Assembly: GCA_905193585.1 (NCBI GenBank)
Contig: CAJJPG010000004.1
Location: forward strand, 1 to 36,925
Source: an uncultured Oscillospiraceae bacterium
GTDB lineage: Bacteria; Bacillota; Clostridia; Oscillospirales; Acutalibacteraceae
Direction: 5' to 3'
Length of the DNA stretch: 36,925 nt
In this document: one piece after another, positions 1 to 8,412 of the stretch
How positions within the stretch are numbered: the first letter of the stretch is position 1
Layout: every line of letters begins with the position of its first letter
Notes under the pieces: generated by a model
Databases searched by the model: none
The model's input: only the letters and a program-made list of their open reading frames with translations
What the model was told of the DNA's origin: nothing
Position numbers and translations under genes: made by a program

Positions 1-9
1 GTGGTATAT

Positions 10-240
10 ATGAAAGAATACTATGAAATTTTAAGGGATTTAAGGGAAGACAGCAAGCCGAAACTAAGCCAAAAGAAACTTGCGGAAATTCTCAACACAT
101 CACAATCGGCAATAAGCGATTATGAAAGCGGTAAACGACCGCTGCCGATTGAGCATTTAATAACGCTTTGCAAGTATTACAATGTTTCAACCGATTATAT
201 TTTGGGTTTTCCTAAAAAAATGCCTTATCCGAAAAGGTGA
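10..240 (+). CDS. XRE-family helix-turn-helix regulator
   Basis: Small DNA-binding protein of 76 residues, nearly all of it one Cro/C1-type HTH domain. Helix 2 is near residues 20-29 (SQKKLAEILN) and the recognition helix near 31-42 (SQSAISDYESGK), followed by the usual tail YYNVSTDYILG. The window opens with an in-frame GTG at 1, but ATG at 10 gives the typical family start MKEYYEILRDLRED; the upstream context is outside the window, so the start is not certain. It converges on a heptad repeat and a MATE transporter remnant on the other strand. Target genes cannot be told from sequence; such stand-alone regulators often belong to mobile or accessory DNA, which fits the decayed neighbour. Confidence 0.8.
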   Translation: MKEYYEILRDLREDSKPKLSQKKLAEILNTSQSAISDYESGKRPLPIEHLITLCKYYNVSTDYILGFPKKMPYPKR

Positions 241-257
241 TATTTTATAATTATTTA

Positions 258-285
258 ATTCCGCATTCCGCATTCATAATTCCGA
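258..285. repeat. Heptanucleotide tandem repeat, consensus ATTCCGN
   Basis: Four consecutive 7-nt units starting at 258, 265, 272 and 279. Units one and two are both ATTCCGC, the third is ATTCATA and the fourth ATTCCGA; a more degenerate unit (ATTATTT) follows at 286 and runs into the stop codon of the MATE remnant. It sits in the convergent gap between the HTH gene and that remnant. Function unknown. Confidence 0.65.
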
Positions 286-290
286 ATTAT

Positions 291-440
291 TTATTCTTCC
301 CGGTATCCGTATTTTTTATGTTTCGCAACGAGGAAAACGGCGGTTACGGTTACCGACATTATCTCCGCGCCCACAATGGATAGCCGGATACCGTCTATAT
401 CCCATATAACAGGAAAATTCAAGCACCGAAAAAGTATGTT
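291..440 (-). pseudogene. 3' remnant of a MATE-family efflux transporter
   Basis: The minus strand is open from about 485 to a TAA at 291-293 without a good start codon. The last 40 or so codons read like the final transmembrane segment and tail of MATE (NorM/DinF type) drug/Na+ antiporters: an IDGIRLSIVGAE motif, a hydrophobic stretch, then a basic KHKKYGY end. A whole family member is about 450 residues, so only the C-terminal tenth is left. The serC promoter lies just to its right, at 512-540. I infer a gene deleted down to its 3' end. The match is by eye to the family pattern; a chance reading frame is the alternative. Confidence 0.45.
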
Positions 441-511
441 AAAAAAATAACAAACTTTTTGTTGATTTTCAAAAATTATAAAAAATTATTGATATATTTT
501 TAACAATCCTA

Positions 512-540
512 TTGACAAATGAATAAAATGGTAATATAAT
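512..540 (+). promoter_or_regulatory. SigA-type promoter of serC-serA
   Basis: TTGACA at 512-517 and TATAAT at 535-540, with a 17-bp spacer: a consensus vegetative promoter. Transcription should start near 547, giving a leader of about 37 nt before the serC start. No T-box or other riboswitch fits in so short a leader. Confidence 0.85.
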
Positions 541-583
541 GTATTACAATGTTAAAGATAAAACTGCTACGGAGGAAAATATT

Positions 584-1666
584 ATGGCAAGAGTTTATAA
601 TTTCAGCGCGGGTCCCTCAATGCTGCCTGAGGACGTTTTGAAAACCGCCGCTGCGGAAATGATGGAATACGGCGAAACGGGTCAGTCGGTTATGGAGATG
701 TCCCACCGCTCTAAGGAATATCAGGCAATATTTGACGAGACGGAAAAGAACCTCCGCGAGATTATGAATATTCCCGATAATTATGACGTACTGTTTTTGC
801 AGGGCGGCGCTTCAACCCAGTTTGCAATGGTGCCGCTTAACCTTATGACCAAAAACGGCAAGGCGGATTATATTATAACGGGTCAGTGGGCTAACAAGGC
901 TTACAAAGAGGCGGCGCGCTATGGCAAGGCGAGAGCGGTTGCTTCCAGTGCCGATAAAACATTTTCCTATATTCCGAAAACCACCCGCGCCGATTTCGAC
1001 CCCGAGGCTGATTACGTTCATATTTGCATGAACAACACCATTTACGGCACAAAATATCACGAGCTGCCCGATACAGGCGATGTTCCGCTTGTGGCTGATA
1101 TTTCAAGCTGCATACTCTCAGAGCCGATTGACGTTACAAAATTCGGCGTTTTGTATGCGGGCGCGCAGAAAAACGTTGCTCCCGCAGGCGTTACCATAGT
1201 TATAATCCGTAAGGATCTTGTAGGTCACGCTATGGATATTACCCCCACAATGCTGAATTACGCAACCCATGCCGATAACGGCTCAATGTTCAACACTCCG
1301 CCCTGCTATGCAATTTATATTGCGGGACTTACCTTTAAGTGGATAAAGAAAATAGGCGGGCTTGAGGAAATGAAGAAAATCAACGAGAAAAAAGCCAAAA
1401 TTCTTTATGATTTTCTCGATAACAGCAGGCTTTTCAAGGGCACGGTTGTTCCCGAGGATCGCTCGCTTATGAACGTTCCGTTTGTAACAGGCAGCGAGGA
1501 ATTGGACGCTAAGTTTGTAGCCGAGGCTAAAAAAGCGGGCTTTGTAAACATTAAAGGTCACAGAACCGTGGGCGGCATGCGCGCCTCCATTTATAACGCA
1601 ATGCCGGTAGAGGGCGTTGAAAAGCTGGTTGAGTTTATGAAGAAATTTGAGGAGGAAAACGCGTAA
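584..1666 (+). CDS. serC: Phosphoserine aminotransferase
   Basis: PLP enzyme of serine synthesis: moves an amino group from glutamate to 3-phosphohydroxypyruvate. It has 360 residues, usual for SerC. The N-terminus VYNFSAGPSMLP is the family signature, and the Schiff-base lysine is K196 in AGAQKNVAPAG. ATG at 584 follows a GGAGG at 571-575; the frame is also open upstream from 539, but that start lies inside the promoter -10 box. Its TAA overlaps the serA ATG by one base (TAATG), so the two enzymes of the phosphorylated serine pathway are translationally coupled. Cytosolic. Confidence 0.97.
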   Translation: MARVYNFSAGPSMLPEDVLKTAAAEMMEYGETGQSVMEMSHRSKEYQAIFDETEKNLREIMNIPDNYDVLFLQGGASTQFAMVPLNLMTKNGKADYIITGQWANKAYKEAARYGKARAVASSADKTFSYIPKTTRADFDPEADYVHICMNNTIYGTKYHELPDTGDVPLVADISSCILSEPIDVTKFGVLYAGAQKNVAPAGVTIVIIRKDLVGHAMDITPTMLNYATHADNGSMFNTPPCYAIYIAGLTFKWIKKIGGLEEMKKINEKKAKILYDFLDNSRLFKGTVVPEDRSLMNVPFVTGSEELDAKFVAEAKKAGFVNIKGHRTVGGMRASIYNAMPVEGVEKLVEFMKKFEEENA

Positions 1667-2826
1667 TGTATAAAATCAAAACCTACAATAAAATTTCTAA
1701 AACAGGGCTTGAAGCCTTTGACGATAAATACACCGTAGGCGACGAGGTGGAAAATGCCGACGGCGCCATTGTGCGCTCGGCTGCGCTGCACGATGTGGAA
1801 TTTCCCGCAAGCCTTAAAGCCATAGCGCGCGCAGGCGCGGGAACAAACAATATACCGATAGACCGCTGCTCAGAGCAGGGAATAGTTGTTTTCAACACCC
1901 CCGGCGCTAATGCAAACGCCGTTAAGGAGCTTGTTATAGCGGGTTTGCTTATCAGCTCACGCCGCGTGGTTTCGGGTATTGAGTGGGCTAAGACTCTTAA
2001 AGGCGACGGCGCAGAGGTAGGCAAAGAGGTTGAAAAGGGCAAGGGTGCTTTTGCAGGCCCTGAAATAAAGGGCAAAACCCTCGGCGTTATAGGTCTCGGC
2101 GCTATAGGCGTTATGGTGGCAAACGCCGCAAACGCCCTCGGTATGAAGGTTTTCGGCTATGACCCGTACCTTTCGGTTAAATCGGCTTGGAACTTAACCC
2201 ACAACGCGGTGCATATTTTCGATATAAACGAAATTTTTGAAAAGTGCGATTATATAACCGTTCACGTACCGCTGACCGACTCTACTAAAAACCTTATAAA
2301 CGCGGCGTCTATTGCTAAAATGAAAGACGGCGTGCGTATACTCAATTTCGCGCGTGGCGGACTTGTAAACAGCACAGACCTTTTGGAGGCGCTTGAATCG
2401 GGCAAGGTGGCGTCGTATGTTACCGATTTCCCGTCGGATGATATTTTAGGCGCACAGGGCGTTATTGCAATACCGCACCTCGGCGCTTCAACCCCCGAAT
2501 CGGAGGATAACTGCGCGGGAATGGCGGCTAAGGAGCTTATAGACTATATTGAAAACGGTAATATTGTAAATTCCGTAAACCTGCCTGAAATTGTAATGCC
2601 GCGCAGCGGGGAAAGCAGAATTTGCGTTATTCACAAAAATATTCCTAATATGCTCACCGCTATTACGGGAATATTCGCGGGCAATAATGTAAACATTGAA
2701 AACCTGCTTAATAAATCGCGCGGAGATTATGCTTACACCATGCTTGATGTCGGCAAGACAGACGTATCCGACGTTGCCGATAAAATAGGTGCGATTGACG
2801 GAGTTATAAGAGTAAGGATAATTTAA
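1666..2826 (+). CDS. serA: D-3-phosphoglycerate dehydrogenase, short ACT-domain form
   Basis: Oxidises 3-phosphoglycerate to 3-phosphohydroxypyruvate with NAD+, the first committed step of serine synthesis; its product feeds SerC. The Rossmann motif GLGAIG is at residues 143-148, catalytic Arg at 230 (NFARGG) and His at 271 (IPHLGAST). The site that usually holds the catalytic Glu appears as Asp in FPSDD (about 257-259), as I recall for other clostridial relatives. An ACT domain fills 318-386, probably the serine-feedback site. At 386 residues it lacks the extra ASB domain of the roughly 530-residue forms. Second gene of the serC operon, ending just before a hairpin terminator. Confidence 0.96.
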   Translation: MYKIKTYNKISKTGLEAFDDKYTVGDEVENADGAIVRSAALHDVEFPASLKAIARAGAGTNNIPIDRCSEQGIVVFNTPGANANAVKELVIAGLLISSRRVVSGIEWAKTLKGDGAEVGKEVEKGKGAFAGPEIKGKTLGVIGLGAIGVMVANAANALGMKVFGYDPYLSVKSAWNLTHNAVHIFDINEIFEKCDYITVHVPLTDSTKNLINAASIAKMKDGVRILNFARGGLVNSTDLLEALESGKVASYVTDFPSDDILGAQGVIAIPHLGASTPESEDNCAGMAAKELIDYIENGNIVNSVNLPEIVMPRSGESRICVIHKNIPNMLTAITGIFAGNNVNIENLLNKSRGDYAYTMLDVGKTDVSDVADKIGAIDGVIRVRII

Positions 2827-2848
2827 GTTTTCCGGAATAAAATAAATG

Positions 2849-2888
2849 GACTGCTTTCTTAGGGCGCTGAACCCGAGAGAAAGCAGTC
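2849..2888. terminator. Terminator after serA, possibly bidirectional
   Basis: An 11-bp perfect stem (2849-2859 with 2878-2888) around an 18-nt loop, followed on the plus strand by TTTTCAATTTTA. Inside the loop GGG and CCC can pair further. On the minus strand the sequence after the stem is also T-rich, so it may end the minus-strand membrane-protein gene at 2915 as well. Confidence 0.8.
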
Positions 2889-2914
2889 TTTTCAATTTTA
2901 TATCGGTATTTAAC

Positions 2915-3718
2915 TTATGCCCCCGCTACAAACGTAGGTACGTCGGGCGTATTTTTAAGCTCCTCAAACGAGTTATATTCCGCTATTGCAAAGCGGGTAT
3001 GAACGCACACGGCGGCTATAAAATACGGCATTGTAAATACAAGCGGTATAAATATCAGTGAAAGCAATATCCAGCCTGCAAAGCTGAAAAACAGATATAT
3101 AAAATCAAGCATTGTTCTTTTATATATAACGCACGACATATGAATCGCCTCGGACGCGTCCATTTCCTCATCTGCAACCGAAAGTACGGGCGCCGCGTAA
3201 TACCGCAGCATTATAAAGAAAAGCAGTACCGAAGCTACCGTCTTTAAGAAAAGGGAAAGATAATAAAGGTTAGAGGTCCACAGCGGTATCGGAATATCGA
3301 GAAGGTCATAAATTTTAACTCCGCCGAATATATCAACTATTTTAGCGGGAATAAAAAGAATTATAGCAAAGAAAGCAAGGCGCAGGCACAGCCCCGTTAT
3401 AAGCCGCATGGCGCGCATATACTCAGCTTTGCCCGAGAAAAAGTAAAATACCGCAAGCGGGCTGTCATCCGCGCCGAAAAGCAGGCGCCAGAAAAACCTT
3501 ACAAGCCCGTGAATAAGCGGGAACAAAAGCAGAAAACAAAGTATAGCTTCGCAGATATACGCGGCTGTATCTCCGCCTACGTAGCTTATGAGCGACGCTA
3601 TGCCCGAAATAATTATAAATACCGAAATCACCGTCATACAGGCTGCAATGGCCTTGAGCCAGTTGTTTTTAAGTGCCGTCCGGGCGGTAAGTTTTACTAC
3701 CGAGCTTGAAGCTGTCAT
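2915..3718 (-). CDS. Predicted multi-pass membrane protein
   Basis: Protein of 267 residues with about six hydrophobic segments: near 28-48, 53-75, 105-125, 155-175 and two close to the C-terminus. A soluble segment with SVADEEMDASEAI lies between the later ones. The overall pattern recalls DUF975-type integral membrane proteins, but I see no diagnostic motif and give no function. ATG at 3718 is chosen because AAAGGA lies about 9 nt upstream; an in-frame GTG at 3727 overlaps that ribosome site. It follows pcrA by about 50 bp on the same strand and may be read from the same transcript. Confidence 0.75.
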   Translation of the reverse strand: MTASSSVVKLTARTALKNNWLKAIAACMTVISVFIIISGIASLISYVGGDTAAYICEAILCFLLLFPLIHGLVRFFWRLLFGADDSPLAVFYFFSGKAEYMRAMRLITGLCLRLAFFAIILFIPAKIVDIFGGVKIYDLLDIPIPLWTSNLYYLSLFLKTVASVLLFFIMLRYYAAPVLSVADEEMDASEAIHMSCVIYKRTMLDFIYLFFSFAGWILLSLIFIPLVFTMPYFIAAVCVHTRFAIAEYNSFEELKNTPDVPTFVAGA

Positions 3719-3768
3719 TATAAACACATCCTTTATCTATACTATACCGCTAAAAAATGAAGATTTAA

Positions 3769-6108
3769 TTACAAAACTGTTAATTTGGCATACGCTGCCA
3801 TAAGTTTTTTGGTACCCACGGTGTTAAAAGCTACCTCAAGCAGCATATCGCCGCCCATTGGCTTTACGGAAAGTATAAGCCCCTCGCCGAAGACCTTGTG
3901 CGAGACTTTCTGACCCGCAGTGTATTTTACGGCGCTTGTTTCGGGCGCGGCGGGCGCTTTTCTGTAAGCGTTTCTGTCTGAATATGAAGAGTGCACGGCG
4001 TCGTATGACGGTCTTGCCGCCGTGCGCCTATACCCCTCAAAGCTGCAAAGTTTTTCCGGTATCTCCTTTAAAAAGCGCGAGGGCATATTGCGGTTGGTTG
4101 AGCCGAAAAGCATACGCATATATGCGTTTGTAACGGTAAGAGTTTTTTTGGCGCGGGTAATTGCAACATAGGCAAGCCGGCGTTCCTCCTCCATTTCTTC
4201 CGTTCCTGCGTAAATTGACTGGTTTCCGGGGAAAATGCCCTCTTCCATACCTATAAGAAAAACGTTATTAAATTCAAGCCCTTTTGCTGAGTGAATAGTC
4301 ATAAGCACTACGCGGTCTTCGGTAGTATCAAGCGAGTCAATATCGCTTACAAGCGCCGTTTGCTCTAAGAAGTCTGAAAGGCTCGGCTCTTCGGTATCCT
4401 GCTCATACTGGGCTATTGTCGAGGCAAACTCCGCTACGTTTTGCAAGCGTTCCTCCTGCTTTTCGGGTTCTTCGTCGCTTTCTGTCAAGGCTAAGCGGTA
4501 GCCCGTTTTTTCAAGAATTTCGGCAAGCAGGTCGGATATTGAAATATCTGCCGACATTTCGGTGAGCTCTTCAATAATATCGCAAAAGCTGCGAAGTCTT
4601 ACCGCCGCGCGTGATAAAGCAGCAAATTCGTCCGCCCGTTTTATCACATCAAACAGAGATATACCGAGCTCTGCGGCTATCTGCGCGGCGTTTGCCATAG
4701 TAGTTTCGCCTATTCCGCGTTTCGGCTCGTTTATAATTCTGCGCAGGCGCAAGTCGTCGTTATTATTGTTAATAAGCTGCAAATAGGCGATTACGTCCTT
4801 AATTTCCTTGCGGTCAAAAAAGCGCAGACCGCCTATAACTCGGTAGGCAATGCCGCTGCGGGCAAAAACATTTTCAACAGAGCCCGACTGCGCGTTCATT
4901 CGGTAAAGCACGGCGTGATCGGAAAATTTGCCGCCGTTTTTAACGTTTTCAAGAATACGGTCGGCAATATACCGCGCCTCGCCGCGCTCGTCGTCCGCCG
5001 TAAACACGTTTATTTTCTCGCCTGTGCCGTTGTCCGTCCAAAGGGTTTTGCCCTTTCTGCCGCGGTTGTTTTTTATAACCGCGTTTGCGGCGTCCAATAT
5101 ATTTGAGGTAGAGCGGTAGTTCTGCTCAAGGCGGATTACGCGGGCGTTTCTGTATTCATCCTCAAAATTCAGTATATTTTCAATGGTAGCGCCGCGGAAA
5201 CGGTAAATGCTCTGGTCGTCGTCTCCCACAACGCAGATATTGTTCTCTCCCGAGGACAATAGCCTTACAAGCTCATACTGCGCGTGGTTCGTATCCTGGT
5301 ATTCATCCACCATAACATAGCGGAATTTGCCCGTGCAATAGCTTAGCGCCTCGGTATCGGTCTGCAAAAGCCGCACGGTGTTGAAAATCATATCGTCAAA
5401 GTCCATAGCGTCGGCTTCCATCAGCCGCTTTTGGTATATTCTGTAAAGCTCGGCTACGGTTTTAAGGCGTAAATCGTCGCCCGCCTGCGCTTTGTATTCG
5501 GCAGGGGAGATAAGTTTTTCCTTTGCGTCGGATATTGCGGAAAGCACGCGTTTGGGCGGTAAAAACTTTTCGTCAATTTCGTGCGCTTTCATAATTTGTT
5601 TCATTAAGCGGCGCTGGTCGTCGGTATCGTATATGGTAAAATGCGAGGTATAGCCGATGCTCTCGGCGTAGCGCCTTAATATTCTGCCGCAAACCGAGTG
5701 GAATGTGCCCGCCCATATATCGTTTGCGTCTTCACCCAAGCGCGCGGCTATTCGCTCTTTAAGCTCGCCCGCCGCCTTGTTTGTAAAGGTAATGGCTAAT
5801 ATTTGCCACGGGTGAACAGGGCGCACCGAAAAAACGCCGTTCGGCACAAAATCCGTAACGCCGTTTAAATAGTCTTCACCCGCCTTAATATCTTCGTCGG
5901 TCACAGCGGGGCAGTAGGTGCTTCTGTATCCGTCCCCGAATTTTACAAGGTTTGCAATTCGGTTAACAAGCACGGTGGTCTTTCCGCTGCCCGCGCCCGC
6001 AAGTATCAAAAGCGGGCCGTTAATGGTTGTAACCGCCTCGAACTGCATATCGTTCATATGTATAAAATATTTTTTTATAACTTCTTTTCTTAAACTTAAA
6101 AAATCCAT
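3769..6108 (-). CDS. pcrA: ATP-dependent 3'-5' DNA helicase PcrA/UvrD
   Basis: Superfamily 1A helicase of 779 residues acting in repair and in clearing replication forks. Visible motifs: Walker A AGAGSGKT (37-44), Ia LAITFTNKAA (104-113), II DEYQD (268-272), III GDDDQSIYRFRGA (295-307), IV LEQNYRST, V TIHSAKGLEF and VI YVAITRAKK. The last 45 or so residues (GQKVSHKVFGEGLI onward) are the Tudor-like domain that binds RNA polymerase in PcrA. About 35 extra residues lie between motifs I and Ia (about 57-98). ATG at 6108 is preceded by CCGGAG; a longer open frame to 6198 only overlaps the upstream PAP2 gene. The gap to that gene is 11 bp, so it is probably cotranscribed with the lipid genes. Confidence 0.96.
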   Translation of the reverse strand: MDFLSLRKEVIKKYFIHMNDMQFEAVTTINGPLLILAGAGSGKTTVLVNRIANLVKFGDGYRSTYCPAVTDEDIKAGEDYLNGVTDFVPNGVFSVRPVHPWQILAITFTNKAAGELKERIAARLGEDANDIWAGTFHSVCGRILRRYAESIGYTSHFTIYDTDDQRRLMKQIMKAHEIDEKFLPPKRVLSAISDAKEKLISPAEYKAQAGDDLRLKTVAELYRIYQKRLMEADAMDFDDMIFNTVRLLQTDTEALSYCTGKFRYVMVDEYQDTNHAQYELVRLLSSGENNICVVGDDDQSIYRFRGATIENILNFEDEYRNARVIRLEQNYRSTSNILDAANAVIKNNRGRKGKTLWTDNGTGEKINVFTADDERGEARYIADRILENVKNGGKFSDHAVLYRMNAQSGSVENVFARSGIAYRVIGGLRFFDRKEIKDVIAYLQLINNNNDDLRLRRIINEPKRGIGETTMANAAQIAAELGISLFDVIKRADEFAALSRAAVRLRSFCDIIEELTEMSADISISDLLAEILEKTGYRLALTESDEEPEKQEERLQNVAEFASTIAQYEQDTEEPSLSDFLEQTALVSDIDSLDTTEDRVVLMTIHSAKGLEFNNVFLIGMEEGIFPGNQSIYAGTEEMEEERRLAYVAITRAKKTLTVTNAYMRMLFGSTNRNMPSRFLKEIPEKLCSFEGYRRTAARPSYDAVHSSYSDRNAYRKAPAAPETSAVKYTAGQKVSHKVFGEGLILSVKPMGGDMLLEVAFNTVGTKKLMAAYAKLTVL

Positions 6109-6119
6109 TTTTTCTCCGG

Positions 6120-6797
6120 TCAGGCGGTTTCTTTTGCGGCGGCTCGCTTTTTTATGCGGTCGGGCAGAATATAGGCAAATGGGAAAGCCACGGCGCACAC
6201 AGCCAGAGCCGCTATAATATCAATTATAGAGTGCTGCTTTAAAAACACGGTGGAAATGCTTATAAGCACCGTTAAAATAACGAGAATTGCCTGCCACAGC
6301 GGAGTTCTGAGCGGTTTGCAGTAAAGGGTGGTGAAATAAACCGCAAACGAGCCTATAACGTGCAGCGAGGGGCAGACGTTTGTGTTCGTATCAAAATTAT
6401 AAAGCGCCCTTACAATATCCACGCAGAAATTATCCCGCTGAAATTCAGTGGGGCGCAGTTCCTGCTTTGTGGGGTAAAAAATATATATAACGGTGGTAAT
6501 TGTGTAGGTTATAATGATAAAATACATCAGCTTTTTAAAGGCGGGAATATCAAAAAGCAGGGTGTAAAGGTGTATTCCCACCAAAAAGACAAACCAAAAA
6601 TAATAGGGAAAAACGAAAAATTCGCAAAACGGAATTTTTGCGTCAAAAGCCGCCTCAATGGGGTGGTAATTAAGTGATAAACCGCGTTCCAAAAGCCAGA
6701 AGGTCGCGCCGTAAATCGGCCAGTAAAGCAATAACAGCAGGTGTTTAAATTCGGGCGTGTTTATATTGTTCGGCCGTAATTTTCTATAATCTACCAT
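6120..6797 (-). CDS. PAP2-superfamily membrane protein (Aur1/inositol-phosphotransferase-like)
   Basis: Integral membrane protein of about 225 residues with about six hydrophobic segments. It carries CPSLHV and, some 40 residues on, LKQHSIIDI: the PSxH and HxxxD parts of the PAP2 catalytic site, in the arrangement of the PAP2_3 group that moves or removes lipid phosphate head groups. The Arg of the usual SRxxxxxH motif is missing. It overlaps the end of the glycosyltransferase gene by 14 nt. Start choice is uncertain: ATG at 6797, or GTG at 6803, which sits 8 nt after AAGGA. Placed between a diacylglycerol glycosyltransferase and pcrA, it probably serves the same glycolipid or undecaprenyl-lipid pathway; the substrate is unknown. 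Confidence 0.8.
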   Translation of the reverse strand: MVDYRKLRPNNINTPEFKHLLLLLYWPIYGATFWLLERGLSLNYHPIEAAFDAKIPFCEFFVFPYYFWFVFLVGIHLYTLLFDIPAFKKLMYFIIITYTITTVIYIFYPTKQELRPTEFQRDNFCVDIVRALYNFDTNTNVCPSLHVIGSFAVYFTTLYCKPLRTPLWQAILVILTVLISISTVFLKQHSIIDIIAALAVCAVAFPFAYILPDRIKKRAAAKETA

Positions 6798-7914
6798 ATA
6801 CACAATCTGCATCCTTAACAATATAGTCTCTTATAATATCGGTAGCGCAGCCGCAAAACTCGGTTTTAAGCGTTTGCGACATTTTATTGAGCTTTAACGG
6901 GTTTTCAAGATAATCGCACACCGCGTCGCACAGCTCTATAGCGCCCTCGCGCATATCGGCGCAGCCGTTGGAAATGAAAAATTCAATATTCCGCGTTTCG
7001 CAGCCGGGCACGGCGTCAATAAACAGCATAGGCAAGCCCTTTACAGCTGCCTCGGTGGTGCTAAGTCCGCCGGGCTTTGTCATAATAAGCTCCGCAGCGT
7101 CCATATAAAGCGGTATACGGCTTGTAAACCCTATTACCCGCACATTATCGGGCAGGGGGTATTTTGTAAGCGAGCGGTACAGCTTTACGTTATTGCCGCA
7201 AATTATAACAAGAATTGCGTCCTCGGGCAGCTGCTGCGGCAAAAGCTCGGCTAAATCCTTAATGGGTCCGCAGCCCATACTGCCGCACATTAAAAGCACT
7301 ACGCGCTTGTTTTGCGGGAGCGCCAGCGTGCGTTTAGCCCTTTGCGGCTCTGTTTTACCGTAAAAATCGCGCCGCACGGGAATACCCGAGGGAACAATGC
7401 GGGAAACGGGCAGACCGTTATTTGCGAATTCTTCGGTAAGTTTTTTGTGCGGGATAAAATACGCGTCCATATTCGTCTGATTAACGCCGGGCGAGCAGGT
7501 GTAATCGGTCGCGACGAAATAGGAGCGCAAGTTTATTTTGCGCCGTTTTTTAAGCTCGGTCATCATCATTGCCGAGAAAACGTGTGTGCAGACCACCGCG
7601 TCGTACTTTTCGGTCTGCAAAAATTCATAGAGCGACTCGCACCCCTTGATTACAAGCTCGTAAATAAGGGAGTCGTCGCCGTCTTTCGGGGGGTGGTTTT
7701 CTTCAAAACGGTAGCTCACGCCGAATAGCTTGGGGAACTTGCGGTATATCAAAACATGCCCCTTGCTTATAAGTTTCGATTTTTCGGGCGACCAGAAAGC
7801 CAGTGCGTCCTTTATATCACATTCGTCATTATTATTCAAAAAACATTCTTTTATAGCTTTGGCGGCGGAGTTGTGTCCCTCGCCCGTGTTGCAGGATAAT
7901 ATCAGCAATCGCAT
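6784..7914 (-). CDS. MGDG-synthase-like / processive diacylglycerol glycosyltransferase
   Basis: GT28-family glycosyltransferase of 376 residues, related to UgtP and MGD1, which move sugar from a nucleotide sugar to diacylglycerol at the inner face of the membrane. The N-terminal half has LLILSCNTGEGHNSAAKAI (about 3-21), the MGDG_synth signature; the C-terminal half has LMCGSMGCGP (acceptor/donor loop) and MTKPGGLSTTEA, the nucleotide-sugar site. AAGGA precedes ATG at 7914. Its start overlaps the acyltransferase gene by 13 nt and its end overlaps the PAP2 gene by 14 nt, so the three genes form one unit. The product sugar (Glc or Gal) cannot be told. Confidence 0.9.
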   Translation of the reverse strand: MRLLILSCNTGEGHNSAAKAIKECFLNNNDECDIKDALAFWSPEKSKLISKGHVLIYRKFPKLFGVSYRFEENHPPKDGDDSLIYELVIKGCESLYEFLQTEKYDAVVCTHVFSAMMMTELKKRRKINLRSYFVATDYTCSPGVNQTNMDAYFIPHKKLTEEFANNGLPVSRIVPSGIPVRRDFYGKTEPQRAKRTLALPQNKRVVLLMCGSMGCGPIKDLAELLPQQLPEDAILVIICGNNVKLYRSLTKYPLPDNVRVIGFTSRIPLYMDAAELIMTKPGGLSTTEAAVKGLPMLFIDAVPGCETRNIEFFISNGCADMREGAIELCDAVCDYLENPLKLNKMSQTLKTEFCGCATDIIRDYIVKDADCVYGRL

Positions 7915-8384
7915 TTTTTCCTTGTTTCTCTCCTTATCATTCTGTCACGCAGCTTTATAAGATGCGGTCTGTTGTACCGCTGAATAAGAATAAACGGAAT
8001 ATTGCAGAATATAAATACAAGCATTAAAATTATTCCGATATAGTTTTTCCAAATAACATAGATCCCTACCGAGAAAACGCAGAGCCAGCAATGAATAAAT
8101 TCCGCTACGCAGGTTTCTCTTATGAGCGCGGTAAGGCTTTCGCTTGTGGCGTCGTATGTAACGCGCTTAGGAAGCATGTCGCGCATAACGCGGCTCATAT
8201 CGGGCAGGCGGGTCTTCCATTTTTTAATTCCCAGACATTCGTAAACCGCGCCGCCGTTTTCCCAATTTCGCGCACGGTAAATAAAGCCGTCTTCACTGAA
8301 ACGGCCGCGGGGCAGAGATTCACCTATATAATGAGCAAGAACGCCTAATACGGCAACATAAACAATGCTCATCACCAATTTCAT
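7902..8384 (-). CDS. CrtO-like acyltransferase (glycosyl-4,4'-diaponeurosporenoate acyltransferase family)
   Basis: Protein of 160 residues with an N-terminal membrane segment (about 1-18) and two more near 98-135. The motif RNWENGGAVYECLGIKKWK followed by RLPD, then ETCVAEFIHCW and the end NIPFILIQRYNRPHL, are the marks I know from the staphyloxanthin CrtO acyltransferase family. In Staphylococcus aureus CrtO adds a fatty acid to the sugar of a carotenoid glycoside. No carotenoid genes are present here, and the next gene is a diacylglycerol glycosyltransferase, so I infer that it acylates a glycolipid. GGGTGA precedes the ATG at 8384. First gene of the minus-strand operon. Confidence 0.8.
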   Translation of the reverse strand: MKLVMSIVYVAVLGVLAHYIGESLPRGRFSEDGFIYRARNWENGGAVYECLGIKKWKTRLPDMSRVMRDMLPKRVTYDATSESLTALIRETCVAEFIHCWLCVFSVGIYVIWKNYIGIILMLVFIFCNIPFILIQRYNRPHLIKLRDRMIRRETRKKCDC

Positions 8385-8412
8385 TTAATCACCCAAGTAA
8401 GTTAGTATAACT

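Noticed and set aside
539..583. Upstream start for serC giving 15 more residues
   Set aside because: The start would lie within the -10 box, so it would not be in the mRNA; ATG 584 has a good ribosome site and the family N-terminus.
547..583. T-box or serine-responsive riboswitch ahead of serC
   Set aside because: The leader from the consensus promoter is only about 37 nt.
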